Origin: Chryseobacterium sp. S0630
GTDB taxonomy: Bacteria; Bacteroidota; Bacteroidia; Flavobacteriales; Weeksellaceae
DNA length: 64,000 bases
Direction: 5' to 3'
NCBI RefSeq assembly: GCF_024158915.1
Contig: NZ_JAMZGF010000022.1
Coordinates: 1-64,000 of the forward strand
Positions within the stretch are counted from its first letter, which is position 1, and each line of letters starts with the position of its first letter. Positions 37,578 to 45,320 of this stretch are shown in pieces. The position numbers and the translations under genes are program-made. The notes under the pieces were generated by a model. The model ran no database searches. It was not told where the DNA came from and worked only from the letters and a program-made list of their open reading frames with translations.

Positions 37578-38578
37578 TTTACATTGTAATAGGTTTTCTC
37601 TGGCTATCCATCTGTCTTTATATTATTTTAGGCGGAGCTGATTTCGGGGCTGGAATTGTGGAACTTTTCACGCATAAAAAAGCCAGAAATAAGACCCAGG
37701 AAATCATGTATGAATCCATAGCTCCTGTATGGGAAGCCAATCATATGTGGCTCATCATTGCGATTGTAATTCTCTTTGTAGGGTTTCCCGAGATTTATAC
37801 CACCATGTCTACCTATCTTCATATTCCTTTAGTACTGATGCTTTTGGGAATTATTGCGAGAGGAACAGCATTTACCTTCAGACATTATGATGCTGTGAAA
37901 GATAACTGGCAGGTTTTATATACTCAGATCTTTTATTATGCCAGTCTTTTAACTCCTTTCTTTTTGGGATTAATTGCTGCTGCTACGGTTTCACATTCTA
38001 TCAATCCTGATGCTGTAGGTTTTCTGGACTTGTATGTATTCAGCTGGCTGAACTGGTTTGGAGTTTCTGTAGGTTTATTTACGGTAGCGCTTTGTGCCTA
38101 TCTTGCTTCTATCTTTTCATTAAGAGAAACGCGTGATAAGGCTGATCTTTTATTAATGATCAGAAAATCCAAGCAGACGATGATCTTCGTGGTAATTACA
38201 GGTATTTTGGTATTTGTGACCGCTTATATTTCAGACATTCCCCTTTTGATGTGGGTATTTTCTAAACCTTTGGGGATTATGGCAATTGCCTTTGCTACGA
38301 TTGCTTTATTGCTTATTTTAAGAGCGATGAACCGTCAAAAACTACTTCCTGTACGTGCTTTGGCCGGATTCCAGATGGTGATGATTTTAGTGGCAGCAAC
38401 GTATCAGCATAATCCGGATATTATTTTATTAGGAAACGGACAACATCTTTCATTGCTTGAGCATATGGCTCCTCCAAAGACTATTGCCGCATTGGGATGG
38501 GCATTGATGCTGGGTTCATTATTTATTCTTCCGTTTTTATTTTATCTGATGGCTTCTTTCAGTAAGTTGAGAAAATAG
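37574..38578 (+). CDS. cydB: Cytochrome bd oxidase subunit II
   Basis: This 334-residue membrane protein starts in an ATGA overlap with cydA, so they are translationally coupled. It has an N-terminal GGADFGAGIVELF and a PVWEANHMWLI motif typical of CydB. It pairs with CydA. No cydX is visible downstream, where a DfsB-like gene follows seven bases later. Confidence 0.95.
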   Translation: MIYIVIGFLWLSICLYIILGGADFGAGIVELFTHKKARNKTQEIMYESIAPVWEANHMWLIIAIVILFVGFPEIYTTMSTYLHIPLVLMLLGIIARGTAFTFRHYDAVKDNWQVLYTQIFYYASLLTPFFLGLIAAATVSHSINPDAVGFLDLYVFSWLNWFGVSVGLFTVALCAYLASIFSLRETRDKADLLLMIRKSKQTMIFVVITGILVFVTAYISDIPLLMWVFSKPLGIMAIAFATIALLLILRAMNRQKLLPVRALAGFQMVMILVAATYQHNPDIILLGNGQHLSLLEHMAPPKTIAALGWALMLGSLFILPFLFYLMASFSKLRK

Positions 38579-38585
38579 GTAAAAT

Positions 38586-39101
38586 ATGCAGACTTATAAA
38601 GACAAAACAGAACTCATTGAGGAGCTAAAGAAAAGATACCTGCTCTATGATCAGGAATTTAATGATGTAAAAGAAGAGGAAAAAGATCTTCTGCAACCAG
38701 GAGTTGACAAAACTCCGTCCCAAAATATTTCCTATCAATTGGGTTGGACTCACCTGCTTTTACAGTGGGAATCTGATGAAAGCAAAGGAATTGAAGTGAA
38801 AACTCCCACTCCTGAATATAAATGGAATAATCTGGGAGGATTATATCAGTTTTTTTATCATGAATACGGTTCTTATAGTTTACAACAGCAAAGAGAACTG
38901 CTGCAAAGTAAGGTTGATGAAATTATCACTTGGATAGAAAATCTTGACGATGAAACATTATTCACTCCCGGACAAAGAAAATGGGCAACTACTCCCGCCC
39001 AGTGGCCAGTCTGGAAATGGATTCATATCAATACCGTGGCTCCGTTTAAAAACTTCAGGGCACAGCTTCGGAAATGGAAAAAAGAAAAAGGTACAGCATA
39101 G
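38586..39101 (+). CDS. ClbS/DfsB family four-helix bundle protein
   Basis: This 171-residue cytosolic protein of the DinB/DfsB-like superfamily has helices bearing ISYQLGWTHLLLQWE, and a C-terminal KWIHINTVAPFKNFRAQLRKWKK. ClbS protects from colibactin; most homologues, like this one, have no known substrate. It is seven bases after cydB and so may be co-transcribed with the bd oxidase genes. It ends in a terminator. Confidence 0.8.
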   Translation: MQTYKDKTELIEELKKRYLLYDQEFNDVKEEEKDLLQPGVDKTPSQNISYQLGWTHLLLQWESDESKGIEVKTPTPEYKWNNLGGLYQFFYHEYGSYSLQQQRELLQSKVDEIITWIENLDDETLFTPGQRKWATTPAQWPVWKWIHINTVAPFKNFRAQLRKWKKEKGTA

Positions 39102-39117
39102 TTCTGTACCTTTTTTA
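39085..39117 (+). terminator. Bidirectional terminator after the DfsB-like gene
   Basis: An aaaaaggtaca stem pairs with tgtaccttttt and is followed by a T run. It separates convergent genes; the 3' end of the DfsB-like coding region overlaps the left arm. Confidence 0.85.
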
Positions 39118-39121
39118 TTGT

Positions 39122-39865
39122 TTAAAAACGCTTTCTGATCCTTTGAAAAAAGAAATTGAGTATTCCTAGTGTTATTTTGACAACAAGCATAATGACAAAT
39201 GCTAATATAGCACCTGGAATCAAAAGAATTGGCCCTATAACGATCCATCCGGTTTTAAAAATTACGGCAAATGCAAGGATTGCCACAGCAATCATGATGA
39301 TATACATAAGGGGTTTCATCCACCAGTCTTTACTTTCAGAATAATCTACATTGGAAAGAATATACCCTGTTCTTTTACCATATAAAATTTCAAGAAAAAC
39401 CTTGTTTTCAGAAGTAATGTCAAATTTATCTTTTTTAACAAGTGTTTTAATATTCACGTCTGCATTGCTTTTATCATAGAAAAGTTCCAGATACTTTTCC
39501 TTTTTCCCTGAATCATAAGTCCTGCTTAGTCTTACAGCCGTATTATTTTCTTCATTTTCTATTCTTGAACCACTGAATACTTCAGAAAAAGATCTTTTTC
39601 TACCATCATTTTCTTCAATAAATACAACGGTGCAGGAATCATCGGAAAGACTGGCATCTCTCACAATATACATTTTAGAAAAATCTTTCTTAATATATAA
39701 GGTCTTTCCGGCAATATAAATTTCCATCCAGTTAATTCCATTTCGCCTTTTTTCCCGGTTAAATTCTACAATTTCTCCTTCATGTAAAAAGTCAGAGGTT
39801 TTGGAATTTTCTTCATGAGCAGAATATAGCGCCACAGGCTGAAGAATTTTAATTCGTTTTGACAT
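39122..39865 (-). CDS. Protein with N-terminal SH3-like region and C-terminal membrane helices
   Basis: The protein has 247 residues. Residues 1-60 (ILQPVALYSAHEENSKTSDFLHEGEIVEF) look like a bacterial SH3-type fold. A charged linker follows, and two strong hydrophobic helices are near the C-terminus (about 190-235). It has no signal peptide. No family is recognised with confidence. It converges on the DfsB-like gene. Confidence 0.65.
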   Translation of the reverse strand: MSKRIKILQPVALYSAHEENSKTSDFLHEGEIVEFNREKRRNGINWMEIYIAGKTLYIKKDFSKMYIVRDASLSDDSCTVVFIEENDGRKRSFSEVFSGSRIENEENNTAVRLSRTYDSGKKEKYLELFYDKSNADVNIKTLVKKDKFDITSENKVFLEILYGKRTGYILSNVDYSESKDWWMKPLMYIIMIAVAILAFAVIFKTGWIVIGPILLIPGAILAFVIMLVVKITLGILNFFFQRIRKRF

Positions 39866-39934
39866 GTTTAATAGGTTTTCAGTTAGTTTTTTAAGAGATG
39901 AATATACAAATAAAACCTTCTTTTACAATGTCCT

Positions 39935-39965
39935 ACAAAAAAAGACTGCCCAAAAGCAGTCTTTC
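39935..39965 (-). terminator. Terminator of lysS
   Basis: A perfect 9-bp stem (39941-39949 with 39956-39964) is followed by seven T on the minus strand. It lies 28 bases past the lysS stop. Confidence 0.85.
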
Positions 39966-39992
39966 TATTTATACTATTTATTGTATTAAATC

Positions 39993-41690
39993 TTAAGCCA
40001 ATTTCATCAAAAGATTTTCGTCAATCTTTTCTACTTTCACAATATTATTTTTTGTCAAAGTTTTAGAAGCTTTATCCCATTTTTTACCTGATAACTGGCT
40101 TCTTTCTTTTACTTCAGCTAGAGACATTGCTTCTTCCTGAGAGTTAAGGATTTCAAGGATTACTTTCTCATCCTCACCTAATTCAATCTGTGGAACTGCT
40201 TTTTCAGGTCTCATCTGAGGGAAGAACAATACTTCCTGGATTGAGGCATTATTCGTTAAGAACATAATTAATCTGTCCATACCGATACCTAATCCTGAAG
40301 TTGGCGGCATACCATATTCCAGCGCTCTTAAGAAGTCCTGGTCGATGAACATTGCTTCATCATCTCCTCTTTCAGATAACGCCATCTGTGCTTCAAAACG
40401 TTCTCTCTGATCGATAGGATCATTAAGCTCTGAATAAGCGTTAGCGATTTCTTTACCGCATACCATTAATTCAAAACGCTCTGTTAAACCTTCTTTGCTT
40501 CTGTGTTTCTTTGTCAGTGGAGACATTTCGATCGGATAATCCGTAATGAAAGTCGGCTGAATGAAGTTTCCTTCACATTTCTCACCAAAGATCTCATCGA
40601 TTAATTTTCCTTTCCCCATTGTCTCATTCACTTCAATACCGATAGACTTGGCAAAATCGTATAATTCCTTCTCCGTTTTTCCAGTGATATCGAATCCTGT
40701 AAATTTAAGGATTGCTTCTGTCATGGAAACTCTTGGATAAGGAGCTTTGAAGTCTACATTATGTTCTCCGAAAGTAGCCGTTGTAGTTCCGTTTACCTGG
40801 ATAGCACAGAATTCCAATAATTTCTCAGTGAAATCCATCATCCAGTTGTAATCTTTGTACGCTACATAGATTTCCATAGCCGTAAATTCCGGGTTATGGG
40901 TTCTGTCCATCCCTTCATTTCTGAAGTTTTTAGAGAACTCATATACTCCGTCAAAACCACCTACGATCAGTCTTTTCAGATATAATTCGTTGGCAATTCT
41001 TAAATATAGTGGAATGTCCAGCGCATTGTGGTGTGTGATAAACGGTTTTGCTGCTGCTCCACCAGGAATTGACTGTAGAATTGGTGTTTCCACTTCAAAA
41101 TATCCTGCATCATTAAAGAATGTTCTCATGGCATTGAACAATTTTGTTCTTTTCACAAAAATTTCTTTTACCTGTGGATTTACCGTTAAATCTACATAAC
41201 GCTGTCTGTATCTTAATTCCGGATCGGTGAACCCATCGTGTACAACACCGTTATCGTCAGTTTTTGCCTGAGGAAGAGGACGTAAAGCCTTTGTAAGAAG
41301 CGTAAAGTTTTTCACTAAAACAGTCTTCTCTCCTACCTGAGTAGTAAACAATTCTCCCTCAATACCGATAATATCACCGATATCCAAAAGGTGCTTGTAA
41401 ACTTCATTATATAGTTCTTTATCTTCACCCGGACAGATCTCGTCTCTGTTGAAGTAAACCTGGATTTTTCCTTTAGAATCCTGCAATTCTGCAAAAGAAG
41501 CTTTTCCTTGAATTCTGCGGGACATCAATCTACCAGCGATCTTCACCTGTTTACTTTCAGAAAAGTCCTGTTTTATAGATTCTGTAGTATCTGTAATTAT
41601 ATACTCATCCGCAGGGAACGCATTAATCCCCATTTCAGTAAGCTTATTCAGCTTTTCTCTTCTAATGATTTCTTGTTCTGATAATTGCAT
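39993..41690 (-). CDS. lysS: Lysyl-tRNA synthetase (class II)
   Basis: The protein has 565 residues with an OB-fold anticodon-binding domain (KIAGRLMSRRIQGKASFAEL) and a class II core (motif 1 FEVETPILQ, motif 2 FRNEGMDRTHNPEF, motif 3 GLGIGMDRLIM). It is longer than the usual ~500 residues: a C-terminal extension of about 65 residues ends in a winged-helix-like tail, common in Bacteroidetes LysS. Confidence 0.96.
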   Translation of the reverse strand: MQLSEQEIIRREKLNKLTEMGINAFPADEYIITDTTESIKQDFSESKQVKIAGRLMSRRIQGKASFAELQDSKGKIQVYFNRDEICPGEDKELYNEVYKHLLDIGDIIGIEGELFTTQVGEKTVLVKNFTLLTKALRPLPQAKTDDNGVVHDGFTDPELRYRQRYVDLTVNPQVKEIFVKRTKLFNAMRTFFNDAGYFEVETPILQSIPGGAAAKPFITHHNALDIPLYLRIANELYLKRLIVGGFDGVYEFSKNFRNEGMDRTHNPEFTAMEIYVAYKDYNWMMDFTEKLLEFCAIQVNGTTTATFGEHNVDFKAPYPRVSMTEAILKFTGFDITGKTEKELYDFAKSIGIEVNETMGKGKLIDEIFGEKCEGNFIQPTFITDYPIEMSPLTKKHRSKEGLTERFELMVCGKEIANAYSELNDPIDQRERFEAQMALSERGDDEAMFIDQDFLRALEYGMPPTSGLGIGMDRLIMFLTNNASIQEVLFFPQMRPEKAVPQIELGEDEKVILEILNSQEEAMSLAEVKERSQLSGKKWDKASKTLTKNNIVKVEKIDENLLMKLA

Positions 41691-41717
41691 TTCTTATTTT
41701 TCTAAAAGCGTACAAAT

Positions 41718-41885
41718 TTAGGCATTTTTGACATGACCATCAATGGCTTTTTTCAGAAATTTTAAAAAGTAGTTGAGATGCGGGTTGTGAGGTACGTGTT
41801 GCGGGATGCGGGGTATAAGATGCAAGAGTTGAATTATTGCGCTATTAACCTTAAACTTTAAACCCTCGAACTTTAAACCAACCAG
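41718..41885. repeat. Dispersed text-like repeat region overlapping the rlmF stop
   Basis: 'gcgggttgtgaggtacgtgt' and 'gcgggatgcggggtataaga' followed by 'accttaaactttaaaccc' belong to the same repeat family as other gaps. The 3' end of rlmF runs into it. Confidence 0.6.
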
Positions 41886-42801
41886 TTTTTCTGTTTTTCT
41901 GAGGAATAAACGTCCACGCCAGCATTCTGCTAACTTTTTGTCCCTGAGCCATATCAATGGTTTTCACCTCTACGGCTTTGACGTTTTTTAAAAGGTTAGT
42001 CAACTTATTGAGATTATCTTTTTTAGAAACCAGACATGTGAACCAAAGAACCTGTGATGAAAATAATACGCTTTCATTAATCATTTTTGTGATAAATGCC
42101 AGCTCACCACCTTCACACCAAAGTTCCGACTGTTGCCCACCGAAGTTAAGAAGAGGTTTCGTTTTCTTTGATTTACTAAGGTTTTTGGTTTTCCTGATAT
42201 TCCCTTTTATGGCAGATTCTTCAGAATCATGAAAAGGAGGATTACACATCGTAAAAGTGAATCTGTCGTCAGAACCAATGATATTGGTAAAGATATGACC
42301 AGCATCAGGCTGACTTTTCAACTGAATGGCAGTGGATAAATCTTCATTCTGGTCCAGAATATTCTGAGCATTTTTCAAAGAATCCTGATTGATATCTGTT
42401 CCCAGCATGGTCCAGCCATAAGATCTCTGACTGATTAAAGGGTACACAAGGTTAGCTCCTGTTCCTATATCCAACCCTTTTACAGAATTTCCTACGGGAA
42501 TTGTATCAAGCTGTTTGCCTAAAAGATCTGCAATATAATGTACATAATCTGCCCTTCCCGGAATGGGCGGACAAAGATTGGTATCGGGAATATCCCAGCC
42601 TTTAATATTGTAGAAATGTAAGAGTAAGGCTTTGTTGAGCAGTTTCACTGCTTTTGGAATGCTGAAATTAATGGTTACCGTCTGATAAGCATTCTCGAAA
42701 ACATAATGTTTCAGTTCCGGCACACAAGAAATAAGCTGATCAAAATCATAGGGATTGCGATGCAGATTTCTTGTGTGCAGACTGGATTTTTCAGCGGACA
42801 T
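41851..42801 (-). CDS. rlmF: 23S rRNA (adenine-1618-N6)-methyltransferase
   Basis: This 316-residue SAM methyltransferase has LDIGTGANLVYPLIS as motif I and the N6-adenine motif NPPFHDS at about residue 165. It modifies A1618 of 23S rRNA. The C-terminal tail (WFKVRGFKV) is encoded by repeat-like DNA, suggesting that the original stop was lost to repeat expansion and the tail is non-essential (inference). Confidence 0.88.
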   Translation of the reverse strand: MSAEKSSLHTRNLHRNPYDFDQLISCVPELKHYVFENAYQTVTINFSIPKAVKLLNKALLLHFYNIKGWDIPDTNLCPPIPGRADYVHYIADLLGKQLDTIPVGNSVKGLDIGTGANLVYPLISQRSYGWTMLGTDINQDSLKNAQNILDQNEDLSTAIQLKSQPDAGHIFTNIIGSDDRFTFTMCNPPFHDSEESAIKGNIRKTKNLSKSKKTKPLLNFGGQQSELWCEGGELAFITKMINESVLFSSQVLWFTCLVSKKDNLNKLTNLLKNVKAVEVKTIDMAQGQKVSRMLAWTFIPQKNRKTGWFKVRGFKV

Positions 42802-42804
42802 ATT

Positions 42805-43179
42805 CTATTTCTTCTGACTTAAAATATATTCCACCATTTTTTTGGCATCTTCTTTAGATACCTGTGGATGGGCGGCCATAGGCACACTTCCCCATACTCC
42901 ACTTCCGCCTTCTATAATTTTGGAAGCCAGCAGTTCTGTATCCTTTTCAGAATACTTTCCTGCAATTTCCTTATAAGAAGGTCCTATCATTCTCTCATTA
43001 ACAGAATGGCATCCTGAGCAATCCAATGTTTCCATGATCTGATCACCTGAAAGATTAGATTGAGCAGGTTCTGAAACAGCGGCCGTTTCAGAAGAAGATG
43101 CTAGTTCTGCTGTATTTTCTTTTTTAGAACAGGAAATGATCATAAGACCTAAAGTTCCTGCTAAAAGTATTTTTTTCAT
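42805..43179 (-). CDS. c-type cytochrome lipoprotein
   Basis: This 124-residue protein has a lipoprotein signal peptide (lipobox LMIISC), a short Ala/Ser-rich linker and one heme-binding CSGCH motif (about residues 54-58), with a distal Met in a SVPMAAHPQ segment. It resembles monoheme cytochrome c of class I (c551/c5 type) and would carry electrons in the periplasm. It abuts rlmF (three bases) and overlaps the small lipoprotein gene by one base. Confidence 0.85.
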   Translation of the reverse strand: MKKILLAGTLGLMIISCSKKENTAELASSSETAAVSEPAQSNLSGDQIMETLDCSGCHSVNERMIGPSYKEIAGKYSEKDTELLASKIIEGGSGVWGSVPMAAHPQVSKEDAKKMVEYILSQKK

Positions 43180-43394
43180 TATTTCTTCGCTGTAGAATCT
43201 GTTTTAGCAGCTTCAGGTGCAGGAGCAGCCGGAGTTGCAGCAGCTGGAGCAGCAGTTTTAGCCGTAGAATCAACAGTAGCTACTTCTGGCTCTGGAAGCA
43301 TCGTGTTGGTGTCCTGTAAAGAGTGATCTACTTTTTTAGAACAGCTTGCTAATAATAAACCTCCGATAAATGCGATTGCTAATACTTTTTTCAT
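43179..43394 (-). CDS. Small Ala/Pro-rich lipoprotein
   Basis: This 71-residue protein has a signal peptide with lipobox (GGLLLASC, Cys about 18), followed by an Ala/Pro/Thr-rich tail repeating PAAATPAAPAPEA. It has no domain. It is the first gene of the operon with the cytochrome c (TAATG-type overlap) and rlmF, and could be a flexible spacer in the envelope. Confidence 0.7.
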   Translation of the reverse strand: MKKVLAIAFIGGLLLASCSKKVDHSLQDTNTMLPEPEVATVDSTAKTAAPAAATPAAPAPEAAKTDSTAKK

Positions 43395-43540
43395 TTTTTT
43401 CTAATTTGGAAGCAAAAATATAAAAAATAACCTTTTAAACTTATGACAAATGTTTTCTTTGAGAAATATTTTTGGGATCAGAGTTTTAATTTAACAATAA
43501 AAAAATAATTCAATCAATAGGGAAATTTAAAATAGGTTAT

Positions 43541-43565
43541 TATTTTTGTATATCGGATGATCCGA
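43541..43565 (+). promoter_or_regulatory. Promoter with adjacent palindrome for the cupin gene
   Basis: A TATTTTTG -7 box (43541-43548) is followed by a 13-base palindrome tcggat-g-atccga (43553-43565), at the expected transcription start. The palindrome could be an operator. Confidence 0.45.
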
Positions 43566-43585
43566 GCCAAAACCGAAATATAAAT

Positions 43586-44047
43586 ATGAAGCTTATGACT
43601 AAAAAAAATTTGTTGGCTACAACTTTCTTTGTTGTAGCCTCTTCCCTTTTTCTTTCGTGTGACAATTCATCTAACGAACCACAATCAGAATATTCTGATA
43701 AAATAGAGTCGGTGACACTTTTAAAAACAACTAAATCATGGGATGGAACAGTATATCCGGCCTATCCTACTACACAGCCGGAAATCACGGTTCTTAAAAT
43801 TACCGTACCTCCTAATTCAGCACTGAGTTGGCATAAACATCCTGTGATCAATGCAGCTTATGTAGAAAAAGGTGAAATTCAGGTGGAAAGAAAGGAAGAT
43901 GGCAAAACACAATGGATACGTAAAGGTCAGGTGCTGCCAGAAATGGTGAATGTGGGCCACCGAGGTAAAACGGGAGACAAAGGAGTCACCTTAATTGTTT
44001 TCTACAGCGGAACTCCTGATATTCCTTTGTCCGAACCGGTACAATAA
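43586..44047 (+). CDS. Cupin-domain lipoprotein
   Basis: This 153-residue protein has a lipoprotein signal (MTKKNLLATTFFVVASSLFL, then SC). The cupin beta barrel carries metal motif 1 (WHKHPVINAAYVEKGEIQV, with His-x-His and Glu) and a shorter second motif. It is likely envelope-anchored and binds a metal and small ligand; its enzymatic role is unknown. The start could also be the second Met four codons on. Its last codons begin the first copy of a 192-base tandem duplication. Confidence 0.75.
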   Translation: MKLMTKKNLLATTFFVVASSLFLSCDNSSNEPQSEYSDKIESVTLLKTTKSWDGTVYPAYPTTQPEITVLKITVPPNSALSWHKHPVINAAYVEKGEIQVERKEDGKTQWIRKGQVLPEMVNVGHRGKTGDKGVTLIVFYSGTPDIPLSEPVQ

Positions 44048-44406
44048 ATGGTTTTAAACGCTTTGTTCGCAAAGGAAATTATCATAAAACTATATTTTTT
44101 GCTCGCAAAGCCACTTCGTTCAGCTAATGACAGCGGGTTTTGCTAAGTGAAACGCCTTTGCGACCGTTTTAATAATAATTTAATAGCATCTTTGCGACCT
44201 CAGCGTTTAGATTATTCTTCTATAGAACCAATACAATAAATAGTTTAAACACTATGCTCGCAAAATATTTATAGTAAAACCTTATTTATGTTCGCAAAGC
44301 CACGTCGTTTAGCTAATGACAGCGTCTTTTGCTGAGTGAAACGCCTTTGTGGCCATTTTAACAATCATTTAATAACATCTTTGCGATCTCAGCGTTTAAA
44401 TAAAAG
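44033..44406. repeat. Tandem duplication of about 192 bp starting in the cupin gene's 3' end
   Basis: Copy A (44033-44224) and copy B (44225-44406) share 'acaataaat', 'cgcaaagccac', 'agctaatgacagcg', 'gtgaaacgccttt' and 'ctcagcgttt' in the same order. Copy A begins with the last codons of the cupin gene (gaaccggtacaataa), and copy B opens with a decayed version (gaaccaatacaataa). No gene is present in these 374 bases. Confidence 0.8.
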
Positions 44407-44429
44407 ATTATTATGGTTATATTTAATCC

Positions 44430-45074
44430 ATGGTTTTAATTTCAAAAATTCTGTTTTTCACCAGTCATCATGGTTTTTATACTGTGATTCTGTTGTTTGC
44501 GTTCTTTGGATTGCTCTCCTATCTGACCAAAAAAGCATGGCTTTTAATTCCGATTATTCCATTGGCTATAGTAAATGGATTTGGCGGACAGTTTTTAAAT
44601 GCATGGTTTTTAAACAAATACGGAGTGGAAAGCACAGCTATTATCACCTCGGATGTAGAAACCAATTCTACCCTGAATGACATGTATATCCACGATTATG
44701 AAGCTATTGTGAAAAAACAGGATGGAAAATATATTTCAACCTTTTTCTCCACCACTACTGCATCCATCTATCCTATTGAAAATGCAATCAGAATCCCGCA
44801 AACTGAAATTGCTTTCCCTGTAAAATATATTCCGGGATATGAAAAAAATATCGTCATTCTTTACAATCAGTCTGATGAAGGGCAGGCTAATCTTAAATAT
44901 TCAAAACTGGCTCCTGTAAACTCTGCCAGAATCAAATATGAAGCAGACAAAACGAATAAAGAATTTATTGAAGAATACATTTCTGCCCTGGAAGATTATG
45001 TAAGATACTACGATAATGAAACTTATAAGGAAAAAATCAAAGAATTGAAACAGGAGCTTAAGCAGCTTAAATAA
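44430..45074 (+). CDS. Membrane protein of unknown function upstream of the trp operon
   Basis: The protein has 214 residues. Two N-terminal hydrophobic segments (about 16-55) are followed by a hydrophilic domain with strands and a C-terminal Lys/Glu coiled coil (KEKIKELKQELKQLK). It has no signal cleavage site. It is separated from the trp leader by 76 bases with a promoter-like box, so it is not clearly part of the operon. No family is recognised. Confidence 0.65.
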   Translation: MVLISKILFFTSHHGFYTVILLFAFFGLLSYLTKKAWLLIPIIPLAIVNGFGGQFLNAWFLNKYGVESTAIITSDVETNSTLNDMYIHDYEAIVKKQDGKYISTFFSTTTASIYPIENAIRIPQTEIAFPVKYIPGYEKNIVILYNQSDEGQANLKYSKLAPVNSARIKYEADKTNKEFIEEYISALEDYVRYYDNETYKEKIKELKQELKQLK

Positions 45075-45138
45075 AGGATTTTTATATTAAGTTTTAGTAT
45101 TTTCTGATATTTTTTAGTTTTTTTATTAAAAAAATTTC

Positions 45139-45146
45139 TACATTTG
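45139..45146 (+). promoter_or_regulatory. -7 promoter box of the trp operon
   Basis: TACATTTG matches TAnnTTTG exactly. It ends four bases before the leader ATG, so the leader transcript would be almost leaderless, or would use the second ATG (45160). Confidence 0.65.
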
Positions 45147-45150
45147 TCCC

Positions 45151-45228
45151 ATGTTAAAAATGAACAACAATATTTGGTGGTGGCTTTCAAACTCTTCGTC
45201 GGGTCTGGAGGTATTGTCATGTTGTTAA
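45151..45228 (+). CDS. trpL: trp operon leader peptide with three consecutive Trp codons
   Basis: This is a 25-residue ORF starting MLKMNNNIWWWLSNSSSG and ending SCC (stop TAA at 45226-45228). Three successive TGG codons (45175-45183) are a classic attenuation signal: ribosomes stall when charged Trp-tRNA is scarce. A terminator hairpin follows at 45261-45292 and trpE starts at 45321. The order promoter - leader peptide - terminator - trpE matches transcription attenuation as in enteric bacteria, though the sequence is unrelated. An in-frame Met at 45160 is an alternative start. Confidence 0.88.
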   Translation: MLKMNNNIWWWLSNSSSGLEVLSCC

Positions 45229-45260
45229 CTACAGCAGAAATAATCAAAAAACAATATATA

Positions 45261-45292
45261 GGCTTTGACGGATACCGTTAAAGCCTTTTTTT
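45261..45292 (+). terminator. trp attenuator (intrinsic terminator before trpE)
   Basis: A 10-bp stem (45261-45270 with 45276-45285) with one G-U pair is followed by seven T (45286-45292). It lies 29 bases upstream of trpE and 33 bases past the leader-peptide stop. Confidence 0.9.
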
Positions 45293-45320
45293 ATTCCTTA
45301 ATCTCACAAAAAACAATAAA

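Noticed and set aside
44033..44406. CRISPR or rRNA fragment suggested by repeated 'cgcaaagcc' words
   Set aside because: It is a single tandem duplication of 192 bases without spacer pattern or rRNA features.
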